Assembly (NCBI RefSeq): GCF_003600645.1
Contig: NZ_CP032482.1
Location: 3,906,001 to 3,970,000, forward strand
DNA: 64,000 nucleotides
From: Yersinia rochesterensis
GTDB lineage: Bacteria; Pseudomonadota; Gammaproteobacteria; Enterobacterales; Enterobacteriaceae
Direction of reading: 5' to 3'
Of this stretch, positions 45,802-54,787 are shown one piece after another (the stretch's first letter is position 1; every line of letters begins with the position of its first letter). Position numbers and translations under genes: made by a program. The notes under the pieces are model-generated. The model had not been told where the DNA came from. It saw only the letters and a program-made list of their open reading frames with translations, and made no database searches.

Positions 45802-45903
45802 TCTAGCTATTCGTAGCGACTAATCAACATCAGAAAGCGACATTTAATGCATTTTCTTACATTAATTTGTCTGGGAGACATTAATTAGGGAACCCATGTA
45901 GAT

Positions 45904-46575
45904 TTATCCATTTTCTAATTTGAAAGCGCCGCCCTTTTCAATCGCCTGCTGATAAGCCGGGCGCTGATGGATACGCACCAAGAAATTTTGCAGTTTTGGC
46001 AAGCCCTCAAGCCCATTACGGGTGTTGATTGCCTCGATAGGAAAACTCATTTGAATATCTGCGGCACTGAAATCACTGCCGGCAAACCATTGATTCTTTG
46101 CTAAATGTTGTTCCAGATAATCGCGATGAGTGGCTATTTGCTTATTCAAATAACTTTTTTGTACCCCATCACCCAATGCCTTGGCTACCGGGCGAATAAT
46201 CCACGGCACTGGCGGCCCACCGAAGCGGCTGAAAATAAGCTTCATCACCAGCAACGGCATCAATGACCCTTCAGCATAATGCATCCAATAACGGAATTGT
46301 TGGCGATCATAATGGCCAGTGGGCTTAAACAAGCCCTGTGCATCATAGGTTTCCTGTAGATACTCGATAATGGCTCCTGATTCCGCCAGTGTCAGGTCGC
46401 CATCAGTAATCACTGGCGATTTCCCCAACGGGTGGATTTTTTTCAACTCCGGTGGTGCCAACAAGCTGCTGGGGTCGCGCTGATAGCGCTTCAACTCGTA
46501 GGGAACTTGTAACTCTTCCAGCATCCACAAGATTCGTTGTGAACGTGAATTATTCAGATGGTGAACAATGACCAT
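45904..46575 (-). CDS. Glutathione S-transferase family protein
   Basis: 223 residues from the second ATG (46575, MVIVHHLNNSRSQRILWM), because GGAG is seven bases before it but only one base before the ATG at 46581. N-terminal thioredoxin-like domain with the glutathione-site cis-Pro region SPVITDGDLTLAESGAI, C-terminal helical domain from about residue 85 including NQWFAGSDFSAADIQMSF. Substrate unknown. It stands alone; the next upstream region belongs to hipB. Confidence 0.88.
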   Translation of the reverse strand: MVIVHHLNNSRSQRILWMLEELQVPYELKRYQRDPSSLLAPPELKKIHPLGKSPVITDGDLTLAESGAIIEYLQETYDAQGLFKPTGHYDRQQFRYWMHYAEGSLMPLLVMKLIFSRFGGPPVPWIIRPVAKALGDGVQKSYLNKQIATHRDYLEQHLAKNQWFAGSDFSAADIQMSFPIEAINTRNGLEGLPKLQNFLVRIHQRPAYQQAIEKGGAFKLENG

Positions 46576-46676
46576 AACCATGCTCCATATGATAAGCGAC
46601 CGAGAAAGTTACAATGCTAAAGAAGTTATTATAGTCGAGAGCCAGATAACGTTATTTATTCTGATATTATCATAAA

Positions 46677-46802
46677 AACAGCCTTTAGATTGTAATCCAC
46701 CATAACAATCTAAAAGCTGTACTATCAAATCACAACTTATAGTCTGTATTTCTTCTTTACAGCTTATTCGTTGTATTGTGAGATTACAGTTTATATGCTG
46801 TA
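46677..46802 (+). promoter_or_regulatory. Five HipB-type operators at exact 27-bp spacing
   Basis: 18-bp sites starting at 46677, 46704, 46731, 46758 and 46785: AACAGCCTTTAGATTGTA, AACAATCTAAAAGCTGTA, CACAACTTATAGTCTGTA, TACAGCTTATTCGTTGTA and TACAGTTTATATGCTGTA. Consensus TACA(G/A)-N8-(C/T)TGTA, the same half-site/8-bp-spacer design as the E. coli HipB operator TATCC-N8-GGATA. The last copy is a perfect inverted repeat, 36 bp before the hipB start. Confidence 0.75.
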
Positions 46803-46838
46803 TTATGTTATTGCGCACCATTCCCTGAGGAGGTCTTG

Positions 46839-47153
46839 ATGGATTATCCTATTAAAATTTTGAGTCAATTGCGCCCTACATTAATTGGCTTTCGAAAGAA
46901 TAAAGGGCTGACTCAGGCCAGCTTGGCCCAACTATTAGGCATTACCCAACAGTCCTATGCAAAGCTTGAGGCTAATCCTGCATCGGCCAGTGTTGAACGG
47001 CTTTTTAAAATATTGCATCTTTTAGATATCGAGCTGATCCTTGGTGAGAAAAAAAACGTCAGCTCGCATCCCAGTAAAACGCACCCGTCAGAAAAAAGTC
47101 AGGCGATAAATTTACCGTCAAAACATTTACCATCAAAACAAGAGGATTGGTGA
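46839..47153 (+). CDS. hipB: HipB-type antitoxin/repressor
   Basis: 104 residues from ATG at 46839 (MDYPIKILSQLRPTLIGF), with GAGGAGG upstream. The Xre-type helix-turn-helix is LTQASLAQLLGITQQSYAKL. The C-terminal 35 residues are a Ser/Pro/Lys tail with repeated (L)PSK-type units (HPSKTHPSEK, LPSKHLPSK). It should bind the five upstream sites and repress itself. Its toxin partner, one base after its stop, is destroyed. Confidence 0.88.
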   Translation: MDYPIKILSQLRPTLIGFRKNKGLTQASLAQLLGITQQSYAKLEANPASASVERLFKILHLLDIELILGEKKNVSSHPSKTHPSEKSQAINLPSKHLPSKQEDW

Positions 47154-47154
47154 T

Positions 47155-47709
47155 ATGACTCGTCGAACTCAACGGCTCAATATCTGGATGAACGGCCAGC
47201 GAGTTGGTTATTGGGAAAAAAAACGAGGCGAAGAATCACTGAGTTATGCCCAAGAATGGTTAGCAAACGAACAAGGCCGCCCGCTGTGAAATTGGCCGGT
47301 TTGAAGACCAAAAGGCATTGATTGTTGAACGCTTTGACCGACGACTATCGAATGATAGCCGCTGGATTGTCAGGTTACCGCAAGAGGATATGTGCCAACC
47401 CATCCGATTATCGGGACGGGCCGTAATCAAATTGCGGCCCAGAAAACCAAGTTAGCGATGGCGGTGCGAGGGAGTAAAAATTACTATTTAATTAACCAGA
47501 TACAGCGACGCCATTGGCGAAAACAGGCCGAGATTGTTGGATTGGGAGCCGCTCTCGCTGACACTATTATTGACGAAGTTATTGCCGCAACACCACGAGT
47601 TATCACCCAGGTACAGGCTCGACTTCCCGCTGATTTTCCGGCTGACTTAGCAGAAAGTATCCTGACAGGTCTTCAGCGACAATGTGATAAAATAGCGTCA
47701 ATGCCTTGA
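47155..47709 (+). pseudogene. hipA: hipA toxin kinase remnant, two internal deletions
   Basis: Three pieces in HipA order. 47155-47289: MTRRTQRLNIWMNGQRVGYW.. to SYAQEWLANEQGRPL, then TGA. About 47290-47390: ALIVERFDRRLSNDSRW..RLPQEDMCQP, the piece containing the catalytic-core start (VERFDRR..LPQEDMCQ of HipA). 47392-47709: the C-terminal part KLAMAVRGSKNYYLINQI.. to LPADFPADLAES. The intervening N-lobe and the catalytic Asp/DGHAKN region are gone, leaving about 550 bp of a normal 1.3-kb gene. It cannot be an active kinase. Confidence 0.88.
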
Positions 47710-47720
47710 CTGGTCAGTAT

Positions 47721-47747
47721 AAAAAACCCAGCTATTACACTGGGTTT
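47721..47747. terminator. Bidirectional terminator between hipA remnant and ssb
   Basis: AAAAAACCCAG-CTATTACA-CTGGGTTT, 26 bases before the ssb stop on the minus strand. Confidence 0.7.
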
Positions 47748-47773
47748 GATTTCTCAGTCTTGAATTACCGGGA

Positions 47774-48322
47774 TCAGAACGGAATATCGTCGTCAAAATC
47801 CATTGGTGGCTCATTGCCGCCTTGTGGTTGTGCTGCTGGAGCAGGCTGAGCTGGGCGCGAAGTCTGGCCGCCACTGAACTGATTGCCACCTTGTGGCTGC
47901 TGAGGTTGACCCCAACCGCCTTGTGCACCACCCTCTTGTGGTGCGCCACCACCCGCTGGAGCACCACCGCCTTGACGGCCACCCAGCATTTGCATGGTGC
48001 CACCCACGTTAACCACAACTTCTGTGGTATATTTCTCAACACCAGCCTGATCTGTCCACTTACGGGTCTGTAGAGCACCCTCAATATAGACCTGAGAGCC
48101 TTTGCGCAGATATTCACCCGCGACTTCTGCCAGCTTGCCGAACAACACTACACGGTGCCATTCCGTCTTTTCTTTCTGCTCGCCAGTGGCTTTATCACGC
48201 CAGCTTTCGGAAGTCGCCAGGGTGATATTGGCAACAGCGCCGCCGTTCGGCATGTAGCGGACTTCCGGGTCTTGGCCCAAATTCCCGACCAAAATCACTT
48301 TGTTTACGCCTCTGCTGGCCAT
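47774..48322 (-). CDS. ssb: Single-stranded DNA-binding protein
   Basis: 182 residues. OB fold 1-112 ([40 protein letters not shown]), a Gly/Gln-rich disordered linker (about 113-170) and the acidic protein-recruiting tip MDFDDDIPF. Divergent from uvrA, as in E. coli, sharing a LexA site at 48528. Full length. Confidence 0.98.
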   Translation of the reverse strand: MASRGVNKVILVGNLGQDPEVRYMPNGGAVANITLATSESWRDKATGEQKEKTEWHRVVLFGKLAEVAGEYLRKGSQVYIEGALQTRKWTDQAGVEKYTTEVVVNVGGTMQMLGGRQGGGAPAGGGAPQEGGAQGGWGQPQQPQGGNQFSGGQTSRPAQPAPAAQPQGGNEPPMDFDDDIPF

Positions 48323-48356
48323 GTGAACTCTCCTGATGAAATAAATTTTGTACAGT

Positions 48357-48426
48357 ACATACTCTAAATAATTCGAGTTGCAGGAAGGCGGTCAACGCAC
48401 ATGCAACTTAAAGTATGACGAGTATA
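48357..48426. repeat. Short ERIC-like element upstream of ssb
   Basis: About 70 bp: ATACTCTAAATAATTCGAGTTGCAGGAAGGCGG joined to CAACGCACATGCAACTTAAAGTATGACGAGTATA (terminal blocks, described in parts). The central palindrome is missing. Ends are inverted (TACTC / GAGTA). Confidence 0.65.
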
Positions 48427-48527
48427 AGCGAGTAAGTTTAACACGCTAATAGGCAAAGGGCACAACTGATCATAACTGCGGAATGTATAGCAGATTTATC
48501 GCAATAACAGCCTTAATTGCACCCGGA

Positions 48528-48547
48528 TACTGGATATCCATTCAGGT
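48528..48547. promoter_or_regulatory. LexA (SOS) box between ssb and uvrA
   Basis: TACTGGATATCCATTCAGGT: CTG-N10-CAG, 18 of 20 positions like the E. coli uvrA box. It should control uvrA and one ssb promoter. Confidence 0.9.
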
Positions 48548-48614
48548 TTTTTTGTGTCATAATTATCCGTTTCGTACTGGCTATGTCCTTTTGGGGTGTT
48601 GCAAAATGCACCTA

Positions 48615-48697
48615 TATATCACCCAAAGTAATTGGAATTGCAGGTAGGCAGCAAGCTAACAACTCTGTAGTTTCAAGTACGAAAGGTGAAAGGGATA
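48615..48697. repeat. Short ERIC-like element in the uvrA leader
   Basis: About 83 bp: TATATCACCCAAAGTAATTGG, given as its left end, GCAGGTAGGCAGCAAGCTAAC in the middle and TTTCAAGTACGAAAGGTGA on the right. It lacks the central palindrome present in the full elements at 9732 and 54662. It ends 37 bp before the uvrA start. Confidence 0.65.
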
Positions 48698-48734
48698 CGC
48701 TGAGAGGCTCAGTTTACATCCGGGAAATGTTTGA

Positions 48735-51566
48735 ATGGATAATATCGAAGTTCGGGGCGCTCGCACCCATAATCTTAAGAATATCAACCTGATTATCCCG
48801 CGCGACAAACTGATCGTGGTCACCGGTCTATCGGGTTCAGGCAAATCCTCACTGGCTTTTGACACCCTGTATGCCGAGGGGCAACGCCGCTATGTTGAGT
48901 CTCTCTCCGCCTATGCGCGCCAATTTCTGTCGCTGATGGAAAAACCGGATGTCGACCATATTGAAGGTCTCTCTCCGGCCATCTCCATCGAGCAAAAATC
49001 AACCTCCCATAACCCGCGCTCCACCGTGGGAACTATCACTGAAATCCATGATTACCTGCGTTTGCTGTTTGCCCGTGTCGGCGAGCCGCGCTGCCCGGAT
49101 CATGATGTCCCGCTGGCGGCCCAAACGGTCAGCCAGATGGTGGATAACGTCATCAGTCAGCCCGAGGGCCGCCGCCTGATGTTACTGGCGCCAGTGGTAA
49201 AAGATCGCAAAGGCGAACATACCAAAACGCTGGAAAATCTGGCGATGCAGGGCTATATCCGGGCGCGGATCGATGGCGAAGTTTGCGATCTGTCTGATCC
49301 ACCGAAATTAGAGCTGCAAAAGAAACACACCATTGAAGTGGTGGTCGATCGCTTTAAAGTACGCGAAGATCTGGCACAGCGCCTGGCCGAATCATTTGAA
49401 ACAGCATTGGAGCTTTCCGGCGGTACTGCCGTGGTCGCCGATATGGACGATCCACACGCCGAAGAGTTGTTATTCTCCGCCAACTTTGCTTGCCCAATTT
49501 GCGGCTATAGCATGAGTGAGCTGGAACCACGCCTGTTTTCCTTTAACAACCCAGCCGGTGCTTGCCCGACCTGTGATGGTCTGGGCGTGCAACAATTCTT
49601 TGACCCAGACCGTGTGCTGCAAAACCCGGAGCTGTCACTGGCGGGTGGCGCAATTCGTGGCTGGGATCGCCGCAACTTCTATTACTTCCAGATGCTACGT
49701 TCATTGGCGGATCATTATAAGTTTGATATCGAAGCGCCATTTAACTCGCTAGATGCCGCAACACAGAAAGCTGTGTTATACGGTTCTGGCAAAGATACTA
49801 TTGAATTCAAATACATAAATGACCGCGGTGATACCACCGTGCGCCGCCATCCTTTCGAGGGGGTGCTGCACAATATGGAACGCCGTTATAAAGAGACCGA
49901 ATCTAGTGCGGTGCGCGAAGAGCTGGCTAAATTTATCAGCAACCGCTCTTGTACCTCATGCAACGGCACCCGCCTGCGCCGCGAAGCGCGTTATGTCTTT
50001 GTTGAAAAAACTACATTGCCGGAAATCTCGGAACTGAGTATCGGCCATGCGCTGAGTTTCTTCCAGAATATGAAACTGAGCGGCCAGCGGGCGCAAATTG
50101 CCGAGAAAATACTGAAAGAAATTGGCGACCGGCTAAAATTCCTGGTGAACGTCGGGCTAAATTATCTGTCACTGTCCCGCTCGGCGGAAACCCTCTCCGG
50201 TGGCGAAGCGCAGCGTATCCGCCTGGCCAGCCAGATTGGGGCCGGTTTGGTTGGCGTCATGTATGTGCTCGATGAGCCGTCCATCGGCTTGCATCAGCGC
50301 GATAATGAACGTTTGCTGGAAACATTGATTCACCTGCGAAATCTGGGTAATACCGTGATTGTGGTGGAGCATGATGAAGATGCTATTCGGGCCGCCGACC
50401 ATGTGATTGATATCGGCCCAGGTGCCGGAGTGCATGGCGGTGAAGTGGTCGCAGAAGGGACGGTTGATGACATTATGGCCGCTCCTAAGTCACTCACCGG
50501 CCAGTTCCTCAGCGGCAAGAGGGAAATTGCCATCCCAGCCCAACGGGTCGCGGGTGACCCAAGCAAAGTATTGAAGTTAATTGGTGCCAGCGGCAATAAC
50601 CTGAAAGATGTGACGCTAACACTGCCGGTCGGGCTATTTAGCTGCATTACCGGGGTTTCTGGCTCGGGTAAGTCCACTCTTATCAATGATACTTTATATA
50701 GTATTGCGCAGCGCCAGTTGAACGGGGCGACCAGTAATGAGCCGGCTCCGTATCGTGATATCCAAGGGCTAGAGCATTTCGATAAAGTTATCGATATTGA
50801 CCAAAGCCCGATTGGCCGGACTCCGCGCTCTAACCCGGCAACTTATACCGGCATATTTACCCCCATTCGCGAGCTATTTGCGGGCGTACCTGAGTCACGC
50901 GCTCGAGGTTATACTCCGGGCCGCTTTAGCTTTAACGTGAAAGGCGGCCGTTGCGAAGCCTGTCAGGGTGACGGGGTGATTAAAGTTGAAATGCACTTCC
51001 TGCCAGACATTTATGTCCCTTGCGATCAATGTAAAGGTAAGCGCTATAACCGCGAAACACTGGAAGTGAAATACAAAGGCAAAAGTATTCACGAAGTGTT
51101 GGCGATGACTATCGAAGAGGCGCGCGAGTTCTTTGATGCGGTGCCAGCATTGGCGCGTAAGCTGCAAACCTTGATGGATGTGGGCCTGTCATATATTTGT
51201 CTCGGCCAGTCAGCGACCACCTTATCGGGCGGGGAAGCGCAGCGAGTCAAATTATCTCGCGAACTGTCAAAACGCGGCACCGGCCAGACACTCTATATTC
51301 TGGATGAACCGACCACCGGCCTGCACTTTGCTGATATTCAGCAGCTATTGGCGGTGTTGCATCAGCTGCGCGATCAAGGCAATACCATTGTGGTCATTGA
51401 GCATAATCTGGATGTGATTAAGACCGCAGACTGGATTGTCGATTTGGGGCCAGAGGGCGGCAGTGGCGGCGGCGAGATTTTAGTTTCCGGCACACCAGAG
51501 ACGGTCGCAGAATGCGCGGCATCACACACGGCCCGATTCCTCAAACCGATGTTGCAACGTAAATAA
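48735..51566 (+). CDS. uvrA: UvrA, damage-recognition ATPase of excision repair
   Basis: 943 residues. Two ABC-type ATPase modules: Walker [19 protein letters not shown] (about 25-42) and [17 protein letters not shown] (about 638-654); ABC signatures [16 protein letters not shown] and [16 protein letters not shown]. Zinc modules CPICGYS..CPTC and [12 protein letters not shown]. It scans DNA with UvrB. SOS-induced through the box at 48528. Followed by a terminator (51582). Close to E. coli throughout. Confidence 0.98.
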   Translation: MDNIEVRGARTHNLKNINLIIPRDKLIVVTGLSGSGKSSLAFDTLYAEGQRRYVESLSAYARQFLSLMEKPDVDHIEGLSPAISIEQKSTSHNPRSTVGTITEIHDYLRLLFARVGEPRCPDHDVPLAAQTVSQMVDNVISQPEGRRLMLLAPVVKDRKGEHTKTLENLAMQGYIRARIDGEVCDLSDPPKLELQKKHTIEVVVDRFKVREDLAQRLAESFETALELSGGTAVVADMDDPHAEELLFSANFACPICGYSMSELEPRLFSFNNPAGACPTCDGLGVQQFFDPDRVLQNPELSLAGGAIRGWDRRNFYYFQMLRSLADHYKFDIEAPFNSLDAATQKAVLYGSGKDTIEFKYINDRGDTTVRRHPFEGVLHNMERRYKETESSAVREELAKFISNRSCTSCNGTRLRREARYVFVEKTTLPEISELSIGHALSFFQNMKLSGQRAQIAEKILKEIGDRLKFLVNVGLNYLSLSRSAETLSGGEAQRIRLASQIGAGLVGVMYVLDEPSIGLHQRDNERLLETLIHLRNLGNTVIVVEHDEDAIRAADHVIDIGPGAGVHGGEVVAEGTVDDIMAAPKSLTGQFLSGKREIAIPAQRVAGDPSKVLKLIGASGNNLKDVTLTLPVGLFSCITGVSGSGKSTLINDTLYSIAQRQLNGATSNEPAPYRDIQGLEHFDKVIDIDQSPIGRTPRSNPATYTGIFTPIRELFAGVPESRARGYTPGRFSFNVKGGRCEACQGDGVIKVEMHFLPDIYVPCDQCKGKRYNRETLEVKYKGKSIHEVLAMTIEEAREFFDAVPALARKLQTLMDVGLSYICLGQSATTLSGGEAQRVKLSRELSKRGTGQTLYILDEPTTGLHFADIQQLLAVLHQLRDQGNTIVVIEHNLDVIKTADWIVDLGPEGGSGGGEILVSGTPETVAECAASHTARFLKPMLQRK

Positions 51567-51581
51567 AACATCAAACTAGCA

Positions 51582-51620
51582 CTCTGGGGCAGGAAACTCT
51601 CTGTCCCAGAGGCTCTTTTT
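51582..51620 (+). terminator. Terminator after uvrA
   Basis: CTCTGGGGCAG (51582-51592) / CTGTCCCAGAG (51601-51611), then GCTCTTTTT. Confidence 0.8.
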
Positions 51621-51625
51621 AGCCC

Positions 51626-51979
51626 TCAGACGACCAACCCCTGTCTTCTATGTTCCGGTAATCCCTGCAAAACCAATTGATAAGAGCGGTCAATTAGCGA
51701 ATAGAACTGTGAATTCGGTAATTTTCCATCCAGAAACACCGTGTTCCAGTGCGCTTTATTCAAGTGTTCACTCGGCACGATCTCTGGATGTTGCTCTCTT
51801 AGGCTTTCTGCCAATTCAGGGCTAGTTTTCAATGAGATAGAGGGCCGCCCGTGGGTCTCACCCACCATAGCAAACATGACATCGGCCACTTTAATCTGAT
51901 TTGCCTGCCACTCCTCGTGGTCACTCTGCTCTGCCCCCGGTTTGGACATGCAGTATTCCAGTAATGCCGAATGATTCAT
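51626..51979 (-). CDS. yjbR: YjbR (MmcQ/YjbR family, CyaY-like fold)
   Basis: 117 residues. Starts MNHSALLEYCMSKPGAEQSD and has the family core KVADVMFAMVGE, SISLKTSPELAESLRE and KAHWNTVFLDGKLP. Proposed to bind DNA from its double-wing fold; cellular role not established. Convergent with uvrA, as in E. coli. About 315 bp separate it from tyrB upstream, with no gene but a tyrB terminator at 52250. Confidence 0.92.
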   Translation of the reverse strand: MNHSALLEYCMSKPGAEQSDHEEWQANQIKVADVMFAMVGETHGRPSISLKTSPELAESLREQHPEIVPSEHLNKAHWNTVFLDGKLPNSQFYSLIDRSYQLVLQGLPEHRRQGLVV

Positions 51980-52249
51980 GGGGATATCTCCTGTAATGGG
52001 CCGGTAGCGTCTCGCGACAGGGCCTCATAAGTTATTTATTCCATAATCAGTGATACATGCCATCAGTGACATATTCTTAGTGACTAGCTTGCGCCTATGA
52101 CAACAGATTTACTGTGAGCAATGAATGATCGTTTGGCATGCGTCCGCCGTATTTATTAGTATATTCTTTAATCAACATACAACCATTGGCCATGGGTCAA
52201 ACAAGCGGGATATAGAGATAAGTCGCGGAAAGGTGGCGAAAAAAACAAA

Positions 52250-52276
52250 TAAAAAAGGCGATATCGCTATCGCCTT
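52250..52276 (-). terminator. Terminator after tyrB
   Basis: Minus strand: AAGGCGATA-GCGA-TATCGCCTT followed by TTTTATTTG; 19 bases beyond the tyrB stop. Confidence 0.85.
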
Positions 52277-52294
52277 AGAAACTAGAAGCTCGAC

Positions 52295-53488
52295 TTACTG
52301 CACCGCAGCAAAAGCCGCCGCGACGCGCTGAACATTGCTGTGATTGACGCCCGCCATACACATCCTGCCGCTGGCAATCAGATACACACCAAACTCTTCA
52401 CGCAGACGGTCCACTTGTGCTGCGCTGAAACCGGTGTAGCTGAACATACCGCGCTGTTGCAGCAAATAGTCAAAATTACGATTAGGCAATGAAGCTTTCA
52501 AAGCATCGACTAACCTGCTGCGCATTTCAATAATACGCAAACGCATTTGCTCTACTTCAGCTTGCCATTGTGCTTGTAATTCAGTGTCGTGCAGCACTTT
52601 TGAAACCACTTGCGCACCAAAGTTGGGTGGGCTGGAATAGTTACGGCGAACAGTGGCTTTCAGTTGCCCTAATACACGGCCTGCCGCTTCTTCACTTTCA
52701 CACACGACAGACAAACCACCGACCCGCTCGTTATACAGAGAGAAAATTTTAGAGAAGGAGTTACTGACCAAACAGGGCAATTCTGCTGCCGCCATCGCGC
52801 GGATAGCATAGGCATCTTCATTCAGCCCGACACCAAAACCTTGATAAGCAATATCCAGGAACGGGATCAGATCCCGGCCCTTAGCCACTTCAATCACCTG
52901 ATCCCATTGCGCATTAGTGAGATCCGATCCCGTAGGGTTGTGGCAACAAGGGTGTAATAACACAATGCTTTTGGCCGGTAACTGCTGGAGTGTTGCCAGC
53001 ATTTGATCAAACTTTACGCCCAGCTTGTCATGATCAAAATACGGATAGGTATTCACTTTAAAACCTGCGCCGCTAAAGATAGCAACATGGTTTTCCCAAG
53101 TAGGGTCACTGACCCAAACCTGCGAATCTGGGAAATAATGATTGAGGAAATCAGCACCGACTTTCAATGCACCAGAGCCACCCACGGTTTGAATTGTCGC
53201 CACCCGCTTCTGTGCCAACATAGGATGTTCTGCACCAAATAATAGCTGCTGGATAGCGCTACGATAAGGTTGCAAACCTTCCATCGGCAGATAGACCGGT
53301 GTACCGTGTGGCTGAGCGCTCAATTGCGCTTCGGCAGCTTTTACTGCCTGCATCAATGGGATTTCGCCCAGCTCATTGTAATAAAGCCCAATGCTCAAAT
53401 TCACTTTATGTGCGCGGTCATCGGCTTTAAAACTTTCCATCAGCGACAGGATCGGATCACCTGCATAGGCGTCAACATTTTGGAACAC
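52295..53488 (-). CDS. tyrB: Aromatic amino-acid aminotransferase TyrB
   Basis: 397 residues, class I PLP aminotransferase making phenylalanine, tyrosine and leucine from their keto acids. PLP lysine in [18 protein letters not shown], phosphate-binding [16 protein letters not shown], substrate arginine in [10 protein letters not shown]. Start [20 protein letters not shown]. It lies 66 bp downstream of alr, as in E. coli alr-tyrB, so possibly cotranscribed. No clear TyrR box was found in the short gap. Confidence 0.95.
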   Translation of the reverse strand: MFQNVDAYAGDPILSLMESFKADDRAHKVNLSIGLYYNELGEIPLMQAVKAAEAQLSAQPHGTPVYLPMEGLQPYRSAIQQLLFGAEHPMLAQKRVATIQTVGGSGALKVGADFLNHYFPDSQVWVSDPTWENHVAIFSGAGFKVNTYPYFDHDKLGVKFDQMLATLQQLPAKSIVLLHPCCHNPTGSDLTNAQWDQVIEVAKGRDLIPFLDIAYQGFGVGLNEDAYAIRAMAAAELPCLVSNSFSKIFSLYNERVGGLSVVCESEEAAGRVLGQLKATVRRNYSSPPNFGAQVVSKVLHDTELQAQWQAEVEQMRLRIIEMRSRLVDALKASLPNRNFDYLLQQRGMFSYTGFSAAQVDRLREEFGVYLIASGRMCMAGVNHSNVQRVAAAFAAVQ

Positions 53489-53554
53489 GGCGCTGCTCTC
53501 CTTTATCGGTAATAATTGTCTACGGCGGGTATCTTTATGCAGCTTACCTTATTA

Positions 53555-54634
53555 TTATTCGCCTAAATATTCCATCGCAACACGGGAGGTCAGCTTAGTA
53601 ATCAATTCATAGGCGCTGATACCGGTCTGTGCAGCAATTTTTTCAACCGGCAGTTCAGCCCCCCACAGCAACACTTCGTCACCCACTTTGTCCGTGGCGT
53701 CCGGCCCCAGATCAACAGAAATCATATCCATTGAAACCCGGCCAACAATGCCAACTTCGCGGCCATTCAGCCACATTGGTGTGCCCGAAGGGGCGCTGCG
53801 TGGATAACCATCGCCATAACCAATCGCCACCACGCCGAGACGCGTGTCCCGCTCACTGACCCAAGTACCGCCATAGCCAACAGGTTCACCAGCTTTATGC
53901 TCACGAACCGCAATCAGGCTGGATTTCAATGCCATTGCGGGCAACAAATCAAAGTGGCTGGCATAGGGTTCGTCCATCGGCGAAACCCCATACAGTATGA
54001 TACCGGGGCGCACCCAATCACGGTGCGCCTCTGGCCACAGCAAAATACCGCCAGATGCTGCGATGGACTTCATCCCCGGTTTGCCGGTGATGAAGGTATC
54101 AAAACAGTCAAGTTGCTGGCGGGTGGTCTCCACTTGCGGCTCATCTGCACGGCTAAAGTGGCTCATAATATTGACTGGTTGGATGATATTGCGGCACGCG
54201 CTTAAACGCTGGTAAAAAGCCTCCGCTTGTTCCGGGCGCACGCCCAGGCGGTGCATGCCGGTATCCAGTTTCATCCAAACATTAATGGGGGCAGAAAGAT
54301 TAGCCGTTTCCAGCGCTTCCAGTTGTTCAATGCTGTGTACTGCGGTTTCAATGCGGTTAGCCACCAGAATCGGAAGATCTTCGGCGGCAAAGAACCCTTC
54401 CAACAGCAAAATCGGTTTAACAATTCCGCCAGATCGCAACATTAGCGCTTCGCCGATCCGCGCAACACCATAGCAATCTGCATCCTGTAAGGTATGCGCT
54501 GTTTCTAATAACCCGTGGCCATAAGCGTTTGCTTTCACAACAGCAATCAGGCGACTTTGCGGCGCCATGCGCCGAACCTGTTGCAAGTTATGTCGCAGAG
54601 CGCGGCGGTCGATTACTGCTGTTGCCGCTTTCAT
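53555..54634 (-). CDS. alr: Alanine racemase, biosynthetic
   Basis: 359 residues. Provides D-alanine for peptidoglycan. PLP lysine in [15 protein letters not shown] (K34), catalytic tyrosine region [15 protein letters not shown] and closing domain [17 protein letters not shown]. Order dnaB-alr-tyrB is conserved. An ERIC element separates it from dnaB (54662-54787). Confidence 0.97.
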   Translation of the reverse strand: MKAATAVIDRRALRHNLQQVRRMAPQSRLIAVVKANAYGHGLLETAHTLQDADCYGVARIGEALMLRSGGIVKPILLLEGFFAAEDLPILVANRIETAVHSIEQLEALETANLSAPINVWMKLDTGMHRLGVRPEQAEAFYQRLSACRNIIQPVNIMSHFSRADEPQVETTRQQLDCFDTFITGKPGMKSIAASGGILLWPEAHRDWVRPGIILYGVSPMDEPYASHFDLLPAMALKSSLIAVREHKAGEPVGYGGTWVSERDTRLGVVAIGYGDGYPRSAPSGTPMWLNGREVGIVGRVSMDMISVDLGPDATDKVGDEVLLWGAELPVEKIAAQTGISAYELITKLTSRVAMEYLGE

Positions 54635-54661
54635 TTCTTATCCTTAATACTTAATAGATGT

Positions 54662-54787
54662 TATGCCCAATGTCATTGGAGTTGCAGGTAGGCAGCAAGC
54701 GAACAAATCCCGATGAACTGACACAAGTCAGTGATTCGGGTGCGTGAGCGTAGCTAACAACCCTGCGGCTTCAAGTACGAAGGGATA
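54662..54787. repeat. ERIC element, full length, abutting the dnaB stop
   Basis: 126 bp from TATGCCCAATGTCATTGG to AAGTACGAAGGGATA, with central arms AAATCCCGATGAACTGAC and GTCAGTGATTCGGGTGC. The dnaB stop codon (54788-54790) is the first base past it. Confidence 0.85.

Noticed and set aside
46609..46821. 70-codon minus-strand open frame through the hipB operators
   Set aside because: Its repeated I-S-C-type residues reflect the 27-bp tandem repeats (27 is a multiple of three); no protein evidence.
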